Below are positions 11,067 through 23,309 of a DNA stretch of 64,000 bases, piece after piece. Both the position numbers and the translations under genes were made by a program. The first letter of the stretch is position 1. The number at the start of each line of letters is the position of its first letter. The DNA lies in NCBI RefSeq assembly GCF_030247185.1, contig NC_080572.1, forward strand, positions 121,615,428 through 121,679,427, written 5' to 3'. This DNA comes from Malaya genurostris. Taxonomy: Eukaryota; Arthropoda; Insecta; Diptera; Culicidae. The notes beneath the pieces are model-generated. The model was not told the origin of the DNA, searched no databases, and saw only the letters and a list, made by a program, of their open reading frames with translations.

Positions 11067-12479
11067 AGGTAAAAAGTAAAAAAAAACGAATTTTTTTTAA
11101 TCTGAAGCATCAACAATTTAAATATGTTTTTGAACAACTACGACACCTAAAATAACGTGTTTACTTGCGTTCATTGCTCCAGATTTGATTTTTTTTTCAG
11201 AATTTGGAAAACATAAACGAACTGCATGAAAATACACGGGTGAATCAAACCTCTTAAAAAGATACTTTATGTTGAATTCTTGCAAATACCGCGGACCGAT
11301 TTTTCCTTTTTTGTTTTCAAAACATCGTTTGCAAAATCGTTTTATTTGAAATATTTAGGTGAATCAATACAGCTTGTGTTCTTATATCTATGAAACAAAT
11401 TAATCAAACTGGTTGAAAAAAAATCTAATTTTCATTAGATGATGCTCCTAATTTACAGTTTAAATTATTTTTCGGTTTACGTTATCTCTCGGAATATAAT
11501 TTTAACAACAACAGTCACTTCGAATATGTAAGAATACATTCAGATATATTCATACCAAATGTAAAACTTATGATGTCAATTTTCGGTTCATTATCTTTAT
11601 GTTGTCAATTCTCTGTCAGCCAGTAGTTCATGCTTTTCAATGGTTGCTTTTTGTCTTACCATTAATCTATTAAACAATTCATCAGATCACTTGAGGCAGA
11701 GGGTTCAAAGTGATATCCGGATAGAAAATTGGAGTTACGAGCTTTTAAAGAAATACATTCCTCAAGTAACACACTTTCGGACCATGATTAATTTTCATGG
11801 GAGAAGACTTTTTGCTTATGGTGTCATGAGAAGTTAAAATGATTGATTTCATGATTTTCTAATCATGACAGCAGTAACGGATTTCTTTCCGTGCAGCTTT
11901 CAAATATGCTTAAGAACATTACGTCACTTTTACAATTATATCTCCGGAATCGAAAGTGTCAAATTTGATTTTCGAGATGAACCATCAAATCACTCCACAA
12001 CAGCTTTCAAAAAAGCTTGTGAACACTTTCTTTTGTGTATAACATTCTATTGAATGGGCAAATATAGTTTAGTGTGTAATGTTTCTATGTGCCAAATTTC
12101 GTTATAATCTGTCAGTTGATTACCGAGATACAGCCATCTGACACCGGTATGTGAACACCAGCCATTTGAACGTATACCGATTACGTTGAGCCCCTCACGT
12201 TTCGAGCCCCAAACACTGCGATGTTTTGATACTCATCGCGACTCTCAAATTGTGAAAATTATCTCCACTTGATGTCCCAAAACACTGTCGGCTGTATTTT
12301 AGGTGAACCGACAAGTTATTGTGAGAGAGTCGACACAAAAAGTCACTAATTTTTGTGCACTAAACAAGGTAAACGCGTTAAACAAATGCATTACTGTTTT
12401 TGTTTGTTTACGTTGCAATCAGCTGATTTTGAAGTTCCGATTTTGATCTCATCAAGATGGCGTCGTGACAGGGGGCCGC
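11067..12479. other. Unassigned DNA
   Basis: Contains the second copy (about 11925-11990) of the dispersed motif seen near 8740. Two open frames of about 62-65 codons (11640, 11865) have no recognisable domain. The last 200 bp may belong to the 5' part of the ITmD37E-like relic. Confidence 0.4.
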
Positions 12480-13100
12480 CGAGATAGCTTCCAAGTAAGA
12501 AATGTGTCATGTGTTCAAGTTAATGCTGGGATCTACCCGAATAAATAAACAGAATACGATGGCCAAATCTCGCGCCAGGAAGCTGTACCGTGAGTTGTTG
12601 GTAAAGGCGAAATGCATCGCCATGGACGACTCGACGTACATAAAAGCGGACACCAAGCAGATCCCGGCCTGGAGCTATTTGTCGGCAAGTTTTACCTGGT
12701 AGTTTCGGAAGAAGAAGGTAGAAACATCTGCCAAGAAGTACTTGGTGTGGCGAGCGATCTGTGGATGCGGCAAACAGAACAAGCTGTACATAACGACCGA
12801 CAATATTAGATAAAATATATAAAGGAATATTTCTCCAGAAGCGCTTGTCCTTAGTTCGGTTCCACCAAGATGACACTCTGCTTCGCCAAAACTGGCATTG
12901 TGCCGTTACATGAAACCGGAGATGGAGTGGTACGAAGCCGAAGTTATTGTTTTTGTACCGAAGGTGGCCAATCTATCAAATCCGCCAGCACTTCGCTCAA
13001 CAGGAAAACTCTGGGCAATTATGAAGGAAAAGCTCCCGGAAACAGGAAAGGCATTCAAAAGTGACGAAGATTTGAAGATAGAGTACATTAAAATATGAAA
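12480..13100 (+). pseudogene. ITmD37E-like mosquito-type mariner transposase relic
   Basis: The plus strand, across frameshifts, encodes ARKLYRELL, then MDDSTYIKADTKQIPG (first Asp region of the MDDETYVKAD type), YLVWRAICGCGKQNKLYIT, a second-Asp region reading roughly PKLALCRYMK where PDLASCHY-like is expected, and MEWYEAEVIVFVPKVANL..NPPALRSTGKLWAIMKEKL where PIEKYWAI-like is expected. Two catalytic positions therefore look replaced (second Asp by Lys; the acidic residue in PIEK by Gly), and there are at least two frameshifts. TIRs were not located. The family is best known from mosquitoes, which supports a culicid origin. Confidence 0.7.
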
Positions 13101-13920
13101 GAATGATGGTGGAAGTGTTGCACATACTTTGATCGGTACACACCTTGAAAAAATTTGTAAATTTACGTCTTCTGAGATAGATATTAATGAGTGTCAAAAA
13201 TGACTCATTTTTACATATATTTAATGCATTAAGACATATTTATTGGTGCTTGAACATATAAAATTACACTCTTTCTTAAAAGTCGGGGTATTTTCGATAC
13301 ACATTTAAATTATTCTTGTAATATTCAATCATTTAACGAATTACGTCCAAGGTGCAGGCATTTATGCTAAAAGAAGAGGTTGTTTGAATCAATTTTGCAA
13401 AAACATAGCTAATATGTGTTTATTCCCTAAGGGTTTCAAAAATATCCGATTTAAAATGAAGTTTTTGTGATAATTTTTTCTCTTGCATTTTTTCATCAAC
13501 TGCTATAATATTTTGTCCAGATCAGATTCCGGAGTTTCAAGTAGATGAGTGTTAAAAATGTTTAGCCGCCTTGTACGTGACGACGCAGAAATGGAACGAA
13601 AACTTCTGGTTATTTGTCAAATAAACTCACTTCGTTGATGAGAGCGGGGGCATTACACTTTAGATGCTGACAAGTGGGGTTTATGTGTTATGTTTCTTGA
13701 ACCATTATACTTCCGATACCGTGAATGTCCGCCGAGCTTGATCAATGGTTCAATAGTAGCTATCAAACGAGCCTAAAATTATAGAAATCGATTCAGGCAT
13801 GTTAACGAAAAGAAAAAAGTTGGTTTGTTGGTTACGTCACTTCTACTATTATATGTATCCAGAAGTAGAAGTTTTCATCATGAGTCATTTTAATCTGTAT
13901 AGTAAAAGCAAAGTTTTGGA
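13101..13920. other. Unassigned DNA with a possible MITE end
   Basis: Near 13142-13175, TTGAAAAAATTTGTAAATTTACGTC resembles the terminus of the MITE family at 21386 and 33359, shown here as TGTAAATTTACGTC. The matching right end was not convincingly found. The remainder is unassigned. Confidence 0.35.
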
Positions 13921-14060
13921 GTTATTCTCCTTTTGTGAAACTTGAGCATTCTTTTTCAACGGACTTCCAGCCGATTCTTAGTGTACAGAAACATTGCATG
14001 GCTAGTTCTACGACCCCATTGACATCAAGAATCGTTGCAGCCCAGAGCTCGCGCCACAAC
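13921..14060 (-). mobile_element. SINE family 1, copy c
   Basis: A minus-oriented SINE-1 body: ACTTCCAGCCGATTCTTAG, then CATTGCATGGCTAGTTC, then a diverged head with GAGCTCGCGCC in the B-box region. It lies just outside the maT element that follows. Confidence 0.7.
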
Positions 14061-14127
14061 TGAATTCCAAGATCAGCTAGTAGTAAGATGATTTTCACAT
14101 GCACATGCACATTTCACAATTGAATTA

Positions 14128-15413
14128 CAGGGTCCGACACTCGAAGTGTAACCAACTTCAGACCGCTCGCGCAGCTGACGCACGGGCATCAGCTCTCTAG
14201 AAATTTGCTAAATGACAGTTCGGAGTTGTATTGTTTACAAGCGCAAGAAAGCATTTTGCCAAAAGATTTAAAACGTAATAGTGTGATTGCTTTATATTTA
14301 GATGGAAAATCACAACCAGCGATTGTTCGTGAGCTCAAACACCTTAAAGTGAATAAAGTTTTTGTTTATCGCACCATAACTCGTTACAATAATACTGGTA
14401 GCATCGCAAAACGTCATGGAGGTGATCATCAAAAGACTGCAACGTCACGTGAGATGGTTCAAAAAGTGGAGAAGCGACTTGAACGAAGTCCTCGACGAAA
14501 TGCCAATCAAATGGCAAAAGAACTGAAAATATCCGACCGTAGCATCCGCCGCATACTGAAAAATGATCTGAAGGTCAAGCCTTACAAGATCCAAAAGGCG
14601 CATGATCTCACACCGAAGCAGCAACAAGTTAGACTTGAGAGAGCAAAGGAGTTGCTTCGTTTGGCCGAAAGCGGTCAATTTTCGAACATTGTATTTTCTG
14701 ACGAGAAAATTTTTCCCATTGAGCAATTCGTAAACTCTCAAAACGATAGGGTTTACTTGACCGACCGTTCATACGAGAATTTGAGTCATCGATTGGCCAC
14801 CAGGAGGCAGCACCCGCAACAGATAATGGTTTGGGCCGCTGTAACCGCAGATGGGCGCTCTCCAATCGTTTTCATCGAGCCTGGCGTCAAGGTAAATGCG
14901 ACATATTATCGGGAAAGTATTCTGAAGGTTGCTTTGAAGCTGTGGGCAGACAAACATTTCGGTGGCAGACCATGGACGTTTCAGCAGGACTCGGCACCGT
15001 CTCACAAAGCTCGAGTGAACCAAGAATGGCTGAAAAACAACGTTCCGAACTTCATCACGCCATTGTGTGGCTCTCGGATTCACCAGATGCGAATCCAATG
15101 GATTATTCTCTTTGGGCCATTTTGGAGAGCAAAGTCCGAACTGAAAGATACACCAGTCTCGAAGCGCTGAAAAAAGTTATTGTCCGCGAGTGGGCCAAAA
15201 CACCTGCAAGTCACATTCGGGCAGCTTGCGATTCGTTTTTTGACCGTCTCAAGGCCATAGTCAAGACAAAAGGTGGTCATATCGAGCAAAAGTGAATTGA
15301 TTCTGAATTTTGTATTATTTTTACACATTTTGTACTTTGAATTAAGTAAAAGTAATTTTCCAAACTGAATTTATGGCCTTTTTAATTGGTTACACTTCGA
15401 GTGCCAGACTCTG
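14128..15413 (+). mobile_element. maT (DD37D) mariner-family transposon, complete ends
   Basis: TA flanks both sides (14126-14127 and 15414-15415). The ~28-bp TIRs begin CAGGGTCCGACACTCGAAG on the left and CAGAGTCTGGCACTCGAAG on the right (inverse strand), and both continue TGTAACCAA. Length is 1286 bp, normal for the group. It carries one transposase gene, damaged as described in the next entry. Confidence 0.9.
14205..15294 (+). pseudogene. maT transposase (DD37D), frameshifted and lacking its start codon
   Basis: Order along the frame: helix-turn-helix region with KRNSVIALYLDGKSQPAIVR, second HTH-like segment with NANQMAKELKISDRSIRRIL, first Asp in IVFSDEKIFPIEQF, VWAAVTADGRSPIVF, second Asp in WTFQQDSAPSHKAR, then a one-base frameshift near 15058-15062. 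The third Asp follows in the other frame (SPDANPMDYSLWAILES), and the protein ends GGHIEQK. About 37 residues separate Asp 2 and 3. The N-terminal part is open but without ATG; the expected start just before PKDLKRNS reads TTG, and the first in-frame ATG is near 14453. Both defects make it inactive, yet the rest is well preserved, suggesting fairly recent loss. Confidence 0.9.
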
Positions 15414-15478
15414 TATTAACAATAAATGGTCGATTTATAGATGGTTCACGCTTGGGCTTACTTATCAAATCACCCAAT

Positions 15479-15944
15479 CAGGGTTGACAAAATCAGTGAT
15501 CATATATTATCACTCGTGAAAAAATTAATTCAAGAGAAATTCAGTGACTGAAAAAAATGTTTTTCTTAGATTTTCATTCATGAAACAATTATCCACTAGA
15601 CTCTGAACCTCGAAGTTCACAAGTGTTTTTTTGTGTCAATGAAACCTAGTGATGAATTATTATCGCTAAGGAGATAATCGGAAGGGAGAAGAGTCTCCGA
15701 TGATATTTCGATGCTGAATTTAAACTACTTTTCTGTTCAACACCGAAGTGATTCGTGCAAGATTTAATTATTATATTTTCATTAATAAAAAAATCTCAAC
15801 TGAAAAAATTCGCAACTGCGAAATAATGACTGCAATATTTTCGATGCACGTAGGGCAATATGAACAACAATATATTTTTGCCACATGCCAAATATTGATG
15901 ATAGCACAAAATGCTGTTTCAATTCCAGCTGGTTGATCACACTG
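15479..15944. mobile_element. hAT-like MITE, copy 1
   Basis: The ends are CAGGGTTGACAAAATC and, inverted, CAGTGTGATCAACC. They match, in opposite orientation, the copy at 45617-46078 over most of its length. CAGTG-type ends suggest hAT, but an 8-bp duplication is not clear (CACCCAAT against CACTACAT). No coding sequence. Confidence 0.6.
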
Positions 15945-16669
15945 CACTACATATTTAGATTAAACCAAATAAAATTACAATGAATTGATTTAAAGAAGTA
16001 ACATGGGTGCAGTCTTTTGCATGTCTCAAACACACAGCAGGCGCAGCGTTTGAATTTGAATCCTGCGCTCTTGTTACTTCTGCTTATGATATTCAAGCTT
16101 AATTGGCTAATATTTTTCAATCAGCTGATTAACACGTTTAGTTTATTTTATCAATATAACTATTATTAATCATTATATTGCCGAATAGATTTTAAATACT
16201 TTACATTTTTCTAACACTGAACCATGTAGTAACTTCCCGATGATTTTAAGATTATCGAAATCACCTGAAAGATTTCTGAAAGACGAATTTAAGAAAGTGC
16301 GTTTAACTCTGTAATATCGGAACAGGAAGTAGAGTCCCGATAAGATTTAACAGCAGGCTATGGGCCATTCGATTGAATCTAATTTTCATACAAATTTGGC
16401 TTGACATCTCTGAAGAAAAAAGTGTAGGGGAGACCGAGGATGGTTGGCCGAGTTTTGCTTTCGGAATTTCTGTACTCTTTCTGGTTTTTTGATAAATGGT
16501 TTGTTCTGTCAACAAAATAAACCTTTTGAGTACATATGTGATTTTTTTCATTCCTGGATAAAAATCAGGGAAATAGTTTTTAACAACCAAATGTGGAGAA
16601 AAAAATCGGCCAACCAACCCTAGGGACGCAGTAGGTTGGCCGAGTTTGAAAAATTGTTTATATTTTTTA
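15945..16669. other. Unassigned DNA with a GGTTGGCCGAGTTT direct repeat
   Basis: GGTTGGCCGAGTTT occurs near 16441 and again near 16632, and GGCCAACCAACCC lies near 16609. They may be remains of a small element, but no clean terminal pair was found. The rest is unassigned. Confidence 0.4.
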
Positions 16670-18221
16670 TTTTTGCCTTTCTCATATAGAAAGGTTATGC
16701 AATCACTATGAAAACCGACTTTTGAATCGAGGCCCGGATGGTCGAGTGGCATATACCATTCGACTCAGTTCGTCGAGTACCCAAAATGTCTGTATGTGTG
16801 TGTGTGTGTGTATGTATGTACGTAACATTTATTTGCACTCACTTTTCTCGGAGATGGCTGAACTGATTTTCATAAACTTAGACTCAAAGCTATAATTGTC
16901 CCATACAAAGTTCCTGCATTTTATTCGAATCCGACTTCCGTTTCTGGAATTACAGGGTGATATGGGCAAAAATACGAAAATAAATGCACTAACTTTTCTC
17001 AGAGACGGCTGAACCGATTCTCACGATTCTATTACAATTCAAATGAAAGCTATAATAGTCCCATACAAAGTTCCTGAATTTTATTTTAATCCGACTTCCG
17101 GTTTCGGAATTACAGAGTGATTAGTGCAAAAATCCTATTTCAAACTACTTCCTTACTTTGCTCAGAGATGGCGTGATCGATTTTTACAATCTTGAATTTA
17201 AATGTAAGTTCTCATAGTCCCAAATAAAACACATAAATTTCATCCGGATTTGACTTCCGGTTCCGGAATTATAGGGTTGTGTTAAACATTTGATACCGTC
17301 ACTTAAACAGGCGAAACAAAACACGCAAAAAAAATTCTAAATAAGTCTCAAAACTACACAAATTGGTAGCCATTATCAGGAGGGAACTAAACAAACCAAT
17401 TTCGGCTATCCTGGTTCCCGGTTTCCAGTTCCGGAAGTACCGGAATTAGTGGTCATATATTCCAAAATAGATCTCACTCACTTTTCTCAGCAATGGTTTG
17501 ACCGATTTCCACAAATTTAAATTCAAATGAAAGGTCTCACGGTCCCATACGGAATTCTTGAATTTCATCTGGATCCGACTTCCGGTTCCGGAGTTATAGG
17601 GTAAAGTGTGTAAATTATTGTACACCATCACTTAAACAGGCAAAACAAAAAACATAAAAAAATTTCTAAACTGGACTCAAAACCAATATTCCCAATCTTA
17701 GGGTCAAATGAGAGGTTTTATGGTCGTGTCAAAAATTACTGCATATTTTCGGATACAACAAAAATTTAAATCGTCGTCGCGAGCGAAGCACTGTTACATT
17801 CTGTGTGTTATACTAGTTAATGGACAAACAATCCCTTGGTTTTTTTCAAAAATCGAAGAGAAACATTTTGAATAGAATACCACAGTATTAAATATGAGAA
17901 AGGCATCATTACACCCAGGGGTGGCAAGTTCCAAAAAATATTGGGGGTGCAAAATTACTTATTATCATGAATGAATGAATAAAAACAAATTCGTACTTGT
18001 AGTGAACGCTACTTTTGAATTTAAGCATATACTGCATGACGTATCTGCACATGATGGTATATAAACAGGAATTACGGAATATACAAAATTTTATTATACA
18101 AAATATTCCAGTAGCCAAAATATTGGAAGAGCGTGGCCCTCCGACAAAATTTTTGGAGGGGCCAAAAGTACCTTGCCCCCCATAGTTGCCGCGCCTGATT
18201 TCACCACTAGGTGGATTAAAC
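16670..18221 (-). repeat. Large repeat family, copy B (inverted), split by a MITE
   Basis: Reads as the inverse of copies C and F. It starts with GCCTTTCTCATATAGAAAGG, then a CATATACCATTCGACTC block and a GT run at 16792-16815. Four or so diverged units follow, each with CTTTTCTCAGAGATGG-like and GACTTCCGGTT-like motifs. It finishes with ATATGAGAAAGGCATC. After the MITE at 17916-18197 the family terminus resumes as CACTAGGTGGATTAAAC. Confidence 0.7.
17916..18197. mobile_element. hAT-like MITE inside repeat copy B
   Basis: The ends are CAGGGGTGGCAA and TTGCCGCGCCTG (10 of 12 pair). The 8-bp flanks are ATTACACC (17908-17915) and ATTTCACC (18198-18205), 7 of 8 identical. Removing it restores the repeat family's own terminus. 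No coding sequence; GC-rich ends around an AT-rich core. Confidence 0.75.
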
Positions 18222-18356
18222 AGATTTTTTTTCTTTTTTCTATTTGTTAATAAGTTTAATTTATTTTAATTACTTATTTCTAATGAATGATTTGTAATCT
18301 ATATGAAAAAAGTAAATATATCAGAAGAATTAAAATGCATTCAAATTTCAATAATA

Positions 18357-19210
18357 ACACATGGATCAATAAGTCCCGAGACTAAAGCAGAGATGGCGCT
18401 CGTCGTAAACCAGTAACCACGTCTTTCTAGAGTACTAACCTTTGCTTGAAACGGGTCAAAATTTTAAGTCGATCCGACCAGAAACAGCTGAGTTATCGAG
18501 GTTGGAGTAAAGTCGTTTTGTAGTTTGTTTAAAAAATGGAAAAAACCGAGTTTCGTGTTTTGATAAAACATTGTTTTTTAATGGGTAAAAACACCGTGCT
18601 AGCGAAACAATGGATTGAAAATGTTATCCGGACTCTTGTACATCAAAAGCAACGATTTGTCGGTGGTTCGCCGAGTTTAAACGTGGTCGTACCGACACGA
18701 ATGACGCGGAACGCTCGGGTAGACCTGTGGAAGCCGTTACACCGGAAAATGTGAGTGAAGTGACAAAAATTATAATGAAAGATCGTAAAGCGAAGCTCCG
18801 TGAGATTGCTGAGATGACATAGATATCATATGGAAGTGTATTTACTATCCTTAATTAAAAATTGAGCATGAAAAAGGTTTTTTCCAAGTGGGTGCCGCGA
18901 TTGCTTTCGATGGAACAAAAACAGCCTGCCACAAGTCGATGAAAACAATGGCGAAATTGAACGAATTGGGCTTTGATCTGCTTCCCCACCCCCCATACTC
19001 GCCAGATTTAGCCCCCAGTGACTACTGGCTCTTTGCTGATCTTAAAAAAATGCTCCAGGGAAAAAGATTTGGCTCAAATGAGGAGGTCATCGCTGAAACT
19101 GAAGCTTATTTTGAACCGAAAGATAATTTTTTTTATAAACATGGTATTGAAAAATTGGAAAAACCATTGTATCACCCTAAAAGGTGATTAAGACTTATTG
19201 ATCCATGTGT
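18357..19210 (+). mobile_element. mariner (DD34D) element, internally deleted
   Basis: Perfect 19-bp TIRs, ACACATGGATCAATAAGTC and its inverse, are flanked by TA (18355-18356 and 19211-19212). At 854 bp it is shorter than a typical 1.3-kb mariner, because the middle of the transposase gene is missing. Intact ends mean it could have been moved in trans. Confidence 0.92.
18536..19187 (+). pseudogene. mariner transposase, both ends present, centre deleted
   Basis: Starts at ATG 18536 with MEKTEFRVLIKHCFLMGKNT, the N-terminal helix-turn-helix. A frameshift follows, then RGRTDTNDAERSGRPVEAV and KDRKAKLREIAEMT in another frame. After a deletion near 18870-18895, which removes the first catalytic Asp, the frame resumes with CHKSMKTMAKLNELGFDLLP, PPYSPDLAPSDYWLFADLKK (third Asp) and the C-terminus. 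The second-Asp block reads FDGTKTACH, apparently two residues longer than the usual DNAPCH type. It encodes no functional enzyme. Confidence 0.85.
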
Positions 19211-21385
19211 TAGATATTTTTTATATAATCAGAAAATGCGACCACTATCAGTAAATTTTGAACAGAACGTTTCACGAGGGTAAAAATTCATGTAGAGTGT
19301 ATTTTTCTAACAAGGACACGGTCACACAGTGCATTGACTTTGGAGCAATAAATAAACGAAGTAAATCATTTTCGATACTAATATATGAAACGTAGTACAA
19401 AGTTCAAGCCACAACTTTTACGAATAAAAGTCGTTTAAACTAGTCTAGAGTTTTTATACCTTTTATCAGACACACCATTAATTCAACAGCACGGATACTT
19501 TTACCATCACCTAGTTCATCCTAGAAGAGCATCCGTCGAAAAGCCGCTCGCTGGCACCTCATCGGTACCGTGTACAATCTATTTGTGTTGATCTTCTATG
19601 CCAAATATGGACGGGACCAAATGTATAGCTAACTGCACGAACCAGGAAGCATCCGATGACATATCCAAACAAATGGTACAGCTAGGAATGTGCATTCATG
19701 ATTTATTACCAGCGAGATGCGATACTACCTACGCGTTTGGTCTCACAGTAGCTGATGATGAAGCGCAAATAGCTGAGCTCATTAATTCAAAATCAATGAA
19801 TAAATACAATTGATGGCTGTGATTGATCGAAGAAAGAAATGGAGTCTTGTTTTAGATAAAAATGAAACTGGTTATTCCTGTTAAATCAAAATATGTAAGC
19901 TATGCCTAAATTTTCTGCGATAAACAAATTTTATAATTGTTAGTTTAAAATATTAAAGCATGAATAAGCTACTAAGAGATGCTACAGAAATTGAAGGCAG
20001 AGTGGTATTCTTGATAGAGTCAGTTATATATTTACCACGAAATAAGTTTACTTGTTGGAGTTGAGTTTAGGAACTAGGCTTTGACGATAATCAAGAAACA
20101 TTTCTTCTTTTCACCACTGTTAGCATACTAAAATTGTAGTGTCAAGCAACGTATTTTTCCTTTCTTCATTTATATCTATTTCTATTTAGAATCGTTATTG
20201 TGCAAATTATGTGGCTACTAAGGTAAAATAAACTAGCAAAATTGACAAGGAACACCAAGTGACAAGAGCTCGAAAATGTTTCAAGTAGTCCTAAACGAAA
20301 GGCCAATTCCTTTGTGGCGACTGATGATTACGGACAATATGTATTCTGTTAATAAGATTTACCTTGTTCATCTTTCCCCCCAAATTATTGGTAGGTTTGC
20401 TATTTATGTTTGATTTTGCTGGGGTGTCCCACACCAAAGAAATAAACTTCACTAAGGAATCAGTATAAGTTGCCAGGGAAAGAAATAAATTCAATCATTG
20501 ATACTTTTGTAAGCATTTCTCTTTCAATACCTTCCTCCTGCTGAACAAGCTACCCAAAAGAAGATCGACATACAGGACCAATACGGTCAGCAAGTAGAGA
20601 ATCCAATCAGACAGAAGTTTACAAACATAAATTTCCCTATGCTTTTCCACGCCCCAACGGAGGATATTTTAACAAGATCTTTTCAGTTAGACAGTCACTC
20701 CGCTTGGACTTACAAAATAGACGACGTTTTAGGAACCGAGATAAATAGAAGCCAACAAATCGCACCCTTCGGCGAAAAGGAAACATTGCGAAACTTTCTC
20801 GGCTAATTTCGAAAATCTGCACAAATAAATCTTCCAATTGAAATTTTCTAAAGCTTGACCTCGTTTCGGTCGATTTTTATTTTTGGAGTACCCCGCCTTC
20901 TGTGCTCTTTCCACTAAGCAGAAACAAATGATAACGAAAGCAAAATTTCCAGTCTATAAGCCGGTGAAAGTTTTTTGCTTTATTTCTCTCACTTCACCTT
21001 TTCATTTTTCATTTTCCTTTCATCTACCGTTAAAGTAAAGTTGTATGAAATTATGTTGCAAATTTATGCGGATTTTTTACAATCATGGAGATAGAATATG
21101 AAACTTTCTATAATGTGTTGGGAGTATCGTATGACGGAACAATTTTTCGGGAGTGTCGAATCATACAATCGAGGGTCTTCCACTATGCGGTCTAGGAATA
21201 TGCACTATTATTATCAAAAAAAAGGGAAAATATATTATGAGTGGACTATCACAATTCATAAGCCTGAACTGAAGATCTAATTCAATCCGAGTGTATTTTA
21301 GGCGGTTTCAAAGTTAGTTAAATGTTGTAATAATTGAAAGTGAATACTAATCTGTTAGCTTCGTTTCTAAATATGTTAGATATAT
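19211..21385. other. Unassigned DNA with one small open frame
   Basis: A plus ATG frame at 19598-19813 (71 codons) contains CIANCTNQEASDD and ARCDTTYAFGLTVADDEAQ. It is compositionally protein-like but matches no family I recognise, and no splice context was established. The rest holds short frames only and no clear repeats. Confidence 0.35.
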
Positions 21386-21642
21386 AATGCTTAGAAAAAA
21401 TCGTGTAAATTTACGTCTCTACAGATGCACATAAAAGTAGCGTCGCAGCTCACATACATCTATAACTCAAAACATAAGCAAAATGAATCATATCGTTAAG
21501 TCCCTAGCTAATTTAGCTGAAGTTGACATCGAAGCAAACACAACATTTATTTTTACATGTTGATAGATGTAGTATTACGTCATCGCTCATGCTTGAATTA
21601 ACGTCGCATATAAGTTTATTTTTTTCTAATATAGTATAATAT
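21386..21642. mobile_element. MITE family with TTTACGTC ends, copy 1
   Basis: The left end is TTAGAAAAAATCGTGTAAAT followed by TTACGTC; the right end contains AACGTCGCATATAAG followed by TTTTTTTCTAATA. Interior sequence (AATTTAGCTGAAGTTGACATC) is shared with the copy at 33359-34402. About 255 bp, no coding sequence, TA-rich flanks. Confidence 0.65.
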
Positions 21643-22712
21643 AATACTATATTAGACATCCAAAAACTAACGTACACCTGTCACCTTCAGCTGTTTTGCT
21701 CGTCCAAGTCATCTTTCTGGAGATGGAGTTCAGCTTTGTTTTTTTGCTCACTAAACCTATGATGGGGGCGGCAAATCTTATTTTGCCCGGGCGTCAAATT
21801 TCATCGGTACGCCACTGCGTTGTGCCTAGGACTATATTAAGATCGTTGTCAACTATTAGGACTTAAATACTTCGCAAATCGTCGACATGCATCACAAGCT
21901 GGCTGGATACGATGTTTTTGAACTTTTATCACAGATTATCATTCTGTATGCGCTAGCATGTATTCTTCAACCTCGATCGTTATTGTGCACTGATTTGTGT
22001 CATAACAAGAATGATAGCAACAGCCCGGTTTTGGTAATGATTCGTTGCTTCAACGAGCTCAGCAATTTGTTTGACTTCATTATGACCTCTTTACAGTTTT
22101 ATCGTCGGTTGCTATAATATTAGGTTGATTACAATATTCTTTAATTAATTTTGTTAATTGATTAATTTAGTTCATTAGGACGTGTTGCCAGATGAGCATT
22201 GTTCTAATAAATAAACAACAATGAAAAAGAATCAAAGAATAAAACATTTTTCGATTTCGATTGAATTTTTTTCATGCTTTGGGTCTAGCGACCATGCTTC
22301 TCCGTCGATTTGTAGTCACTGTGATACGGTCATCAATGTCGATTCGTCATCAATGTTATCAGTGAATATGTTTTATTTATTTGTTTATTTTATTTAATTC
22401 ACCCGACAACAAAAAGTTCAATCAATATAAAAATTCAAAATCCTTTTGTGGAATTTGGCAATTTCTGTTTGCTGCCTTGAGGTATAAACCTGACATGTTC
22501 GTGAATACACAAGAATCAAACTTGACTCGTAAAACTCTACCACTTAAGTCATTCAAGGAAATTTTGTATTGCACCCAGTCGCGACATCTTGCATAAAAGA
22601 ATTAGATCAGTGTTTGCGGCATCAATTTGTATTTTTTCCTCCACACAGAAAATACAAGTCGAAGTAAAATCCAAAAGATTTATATTGGCCGAACGCACAG
22701 GAAAAAACCTGT
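21643..22712. other. Unassigned DNA
   Basis: A plus ATG frame at 21887-22117 and another open stretch at 22381-22596 show no recognisable domain. No terminal repeats or RNA folds were identified. Confidence 0.35.
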
Positions 22713-23244
22713 TTCAATCCACCTAGTGGTGTAATGATGCCTTTCTCATATCAATCATACTATCGTATAAAATATTGTGGTATTCTTCAAAATAATTTTC
22801 TTCGATACTTAAAATAATAACCGTAATCGGTTTGTTTTACCGTCTACTGATAAGAACTATCAATTGGAAAAGATTTTAGGTCGATTTATACATTTTTTAA
22901 AGGTTTTTCCCCATTTTCAGTTATGGTATACAATTTTTAACCCACTTTACCCTATATTTCCGGATCCGGAAGTCAGACTCGCATGAAATTCAAGAATTAC
23001 GTATGGGACTACAGGACCTTTCATTTGAACCTAAGTTTGTGAAAATCGGTCGCGCCATCTATGAGAAAAGTTAGATCACATATTTTCTTTTTTTTGCACA
23101 TTTTACCCCATAATTCAGGAACCGGAAGTCGGATCCAAATAATATTCAGGAATTTCGTATGGGACCACGAGACCTTTCATTTGAATCTAAGTTTGTGAAA
23201 ATCGGTACAGCCAGCTCCGAGAAAAGTTAGTGCAAAAAACGTTA

Positions 23245-23305
23245 CATACACACATACGCACATACACACACACACATACATACACACACACATACACACA
23301 CAAAA
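23245..23305. repeat. (CA/TACA)n microsatellite
   Basis: A run of ACACACATAC units at the position where the other copies of the same repeat family also carry a CA or GT run. Confidence 0.85.
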
Positions 23306-23309
23306 ATGG

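Noticed and set aside
14445..15098. Minus-strand frames of 78-109 codons over the maT transposase
   Set aside because: Antisense shadows of the well-supported plus-strand transposase.
16792..16820. GT/CA runs as independent microsatellites of interest
   Set aside because: They recur at the same place in each copy of the large repeat family and are explained by it.
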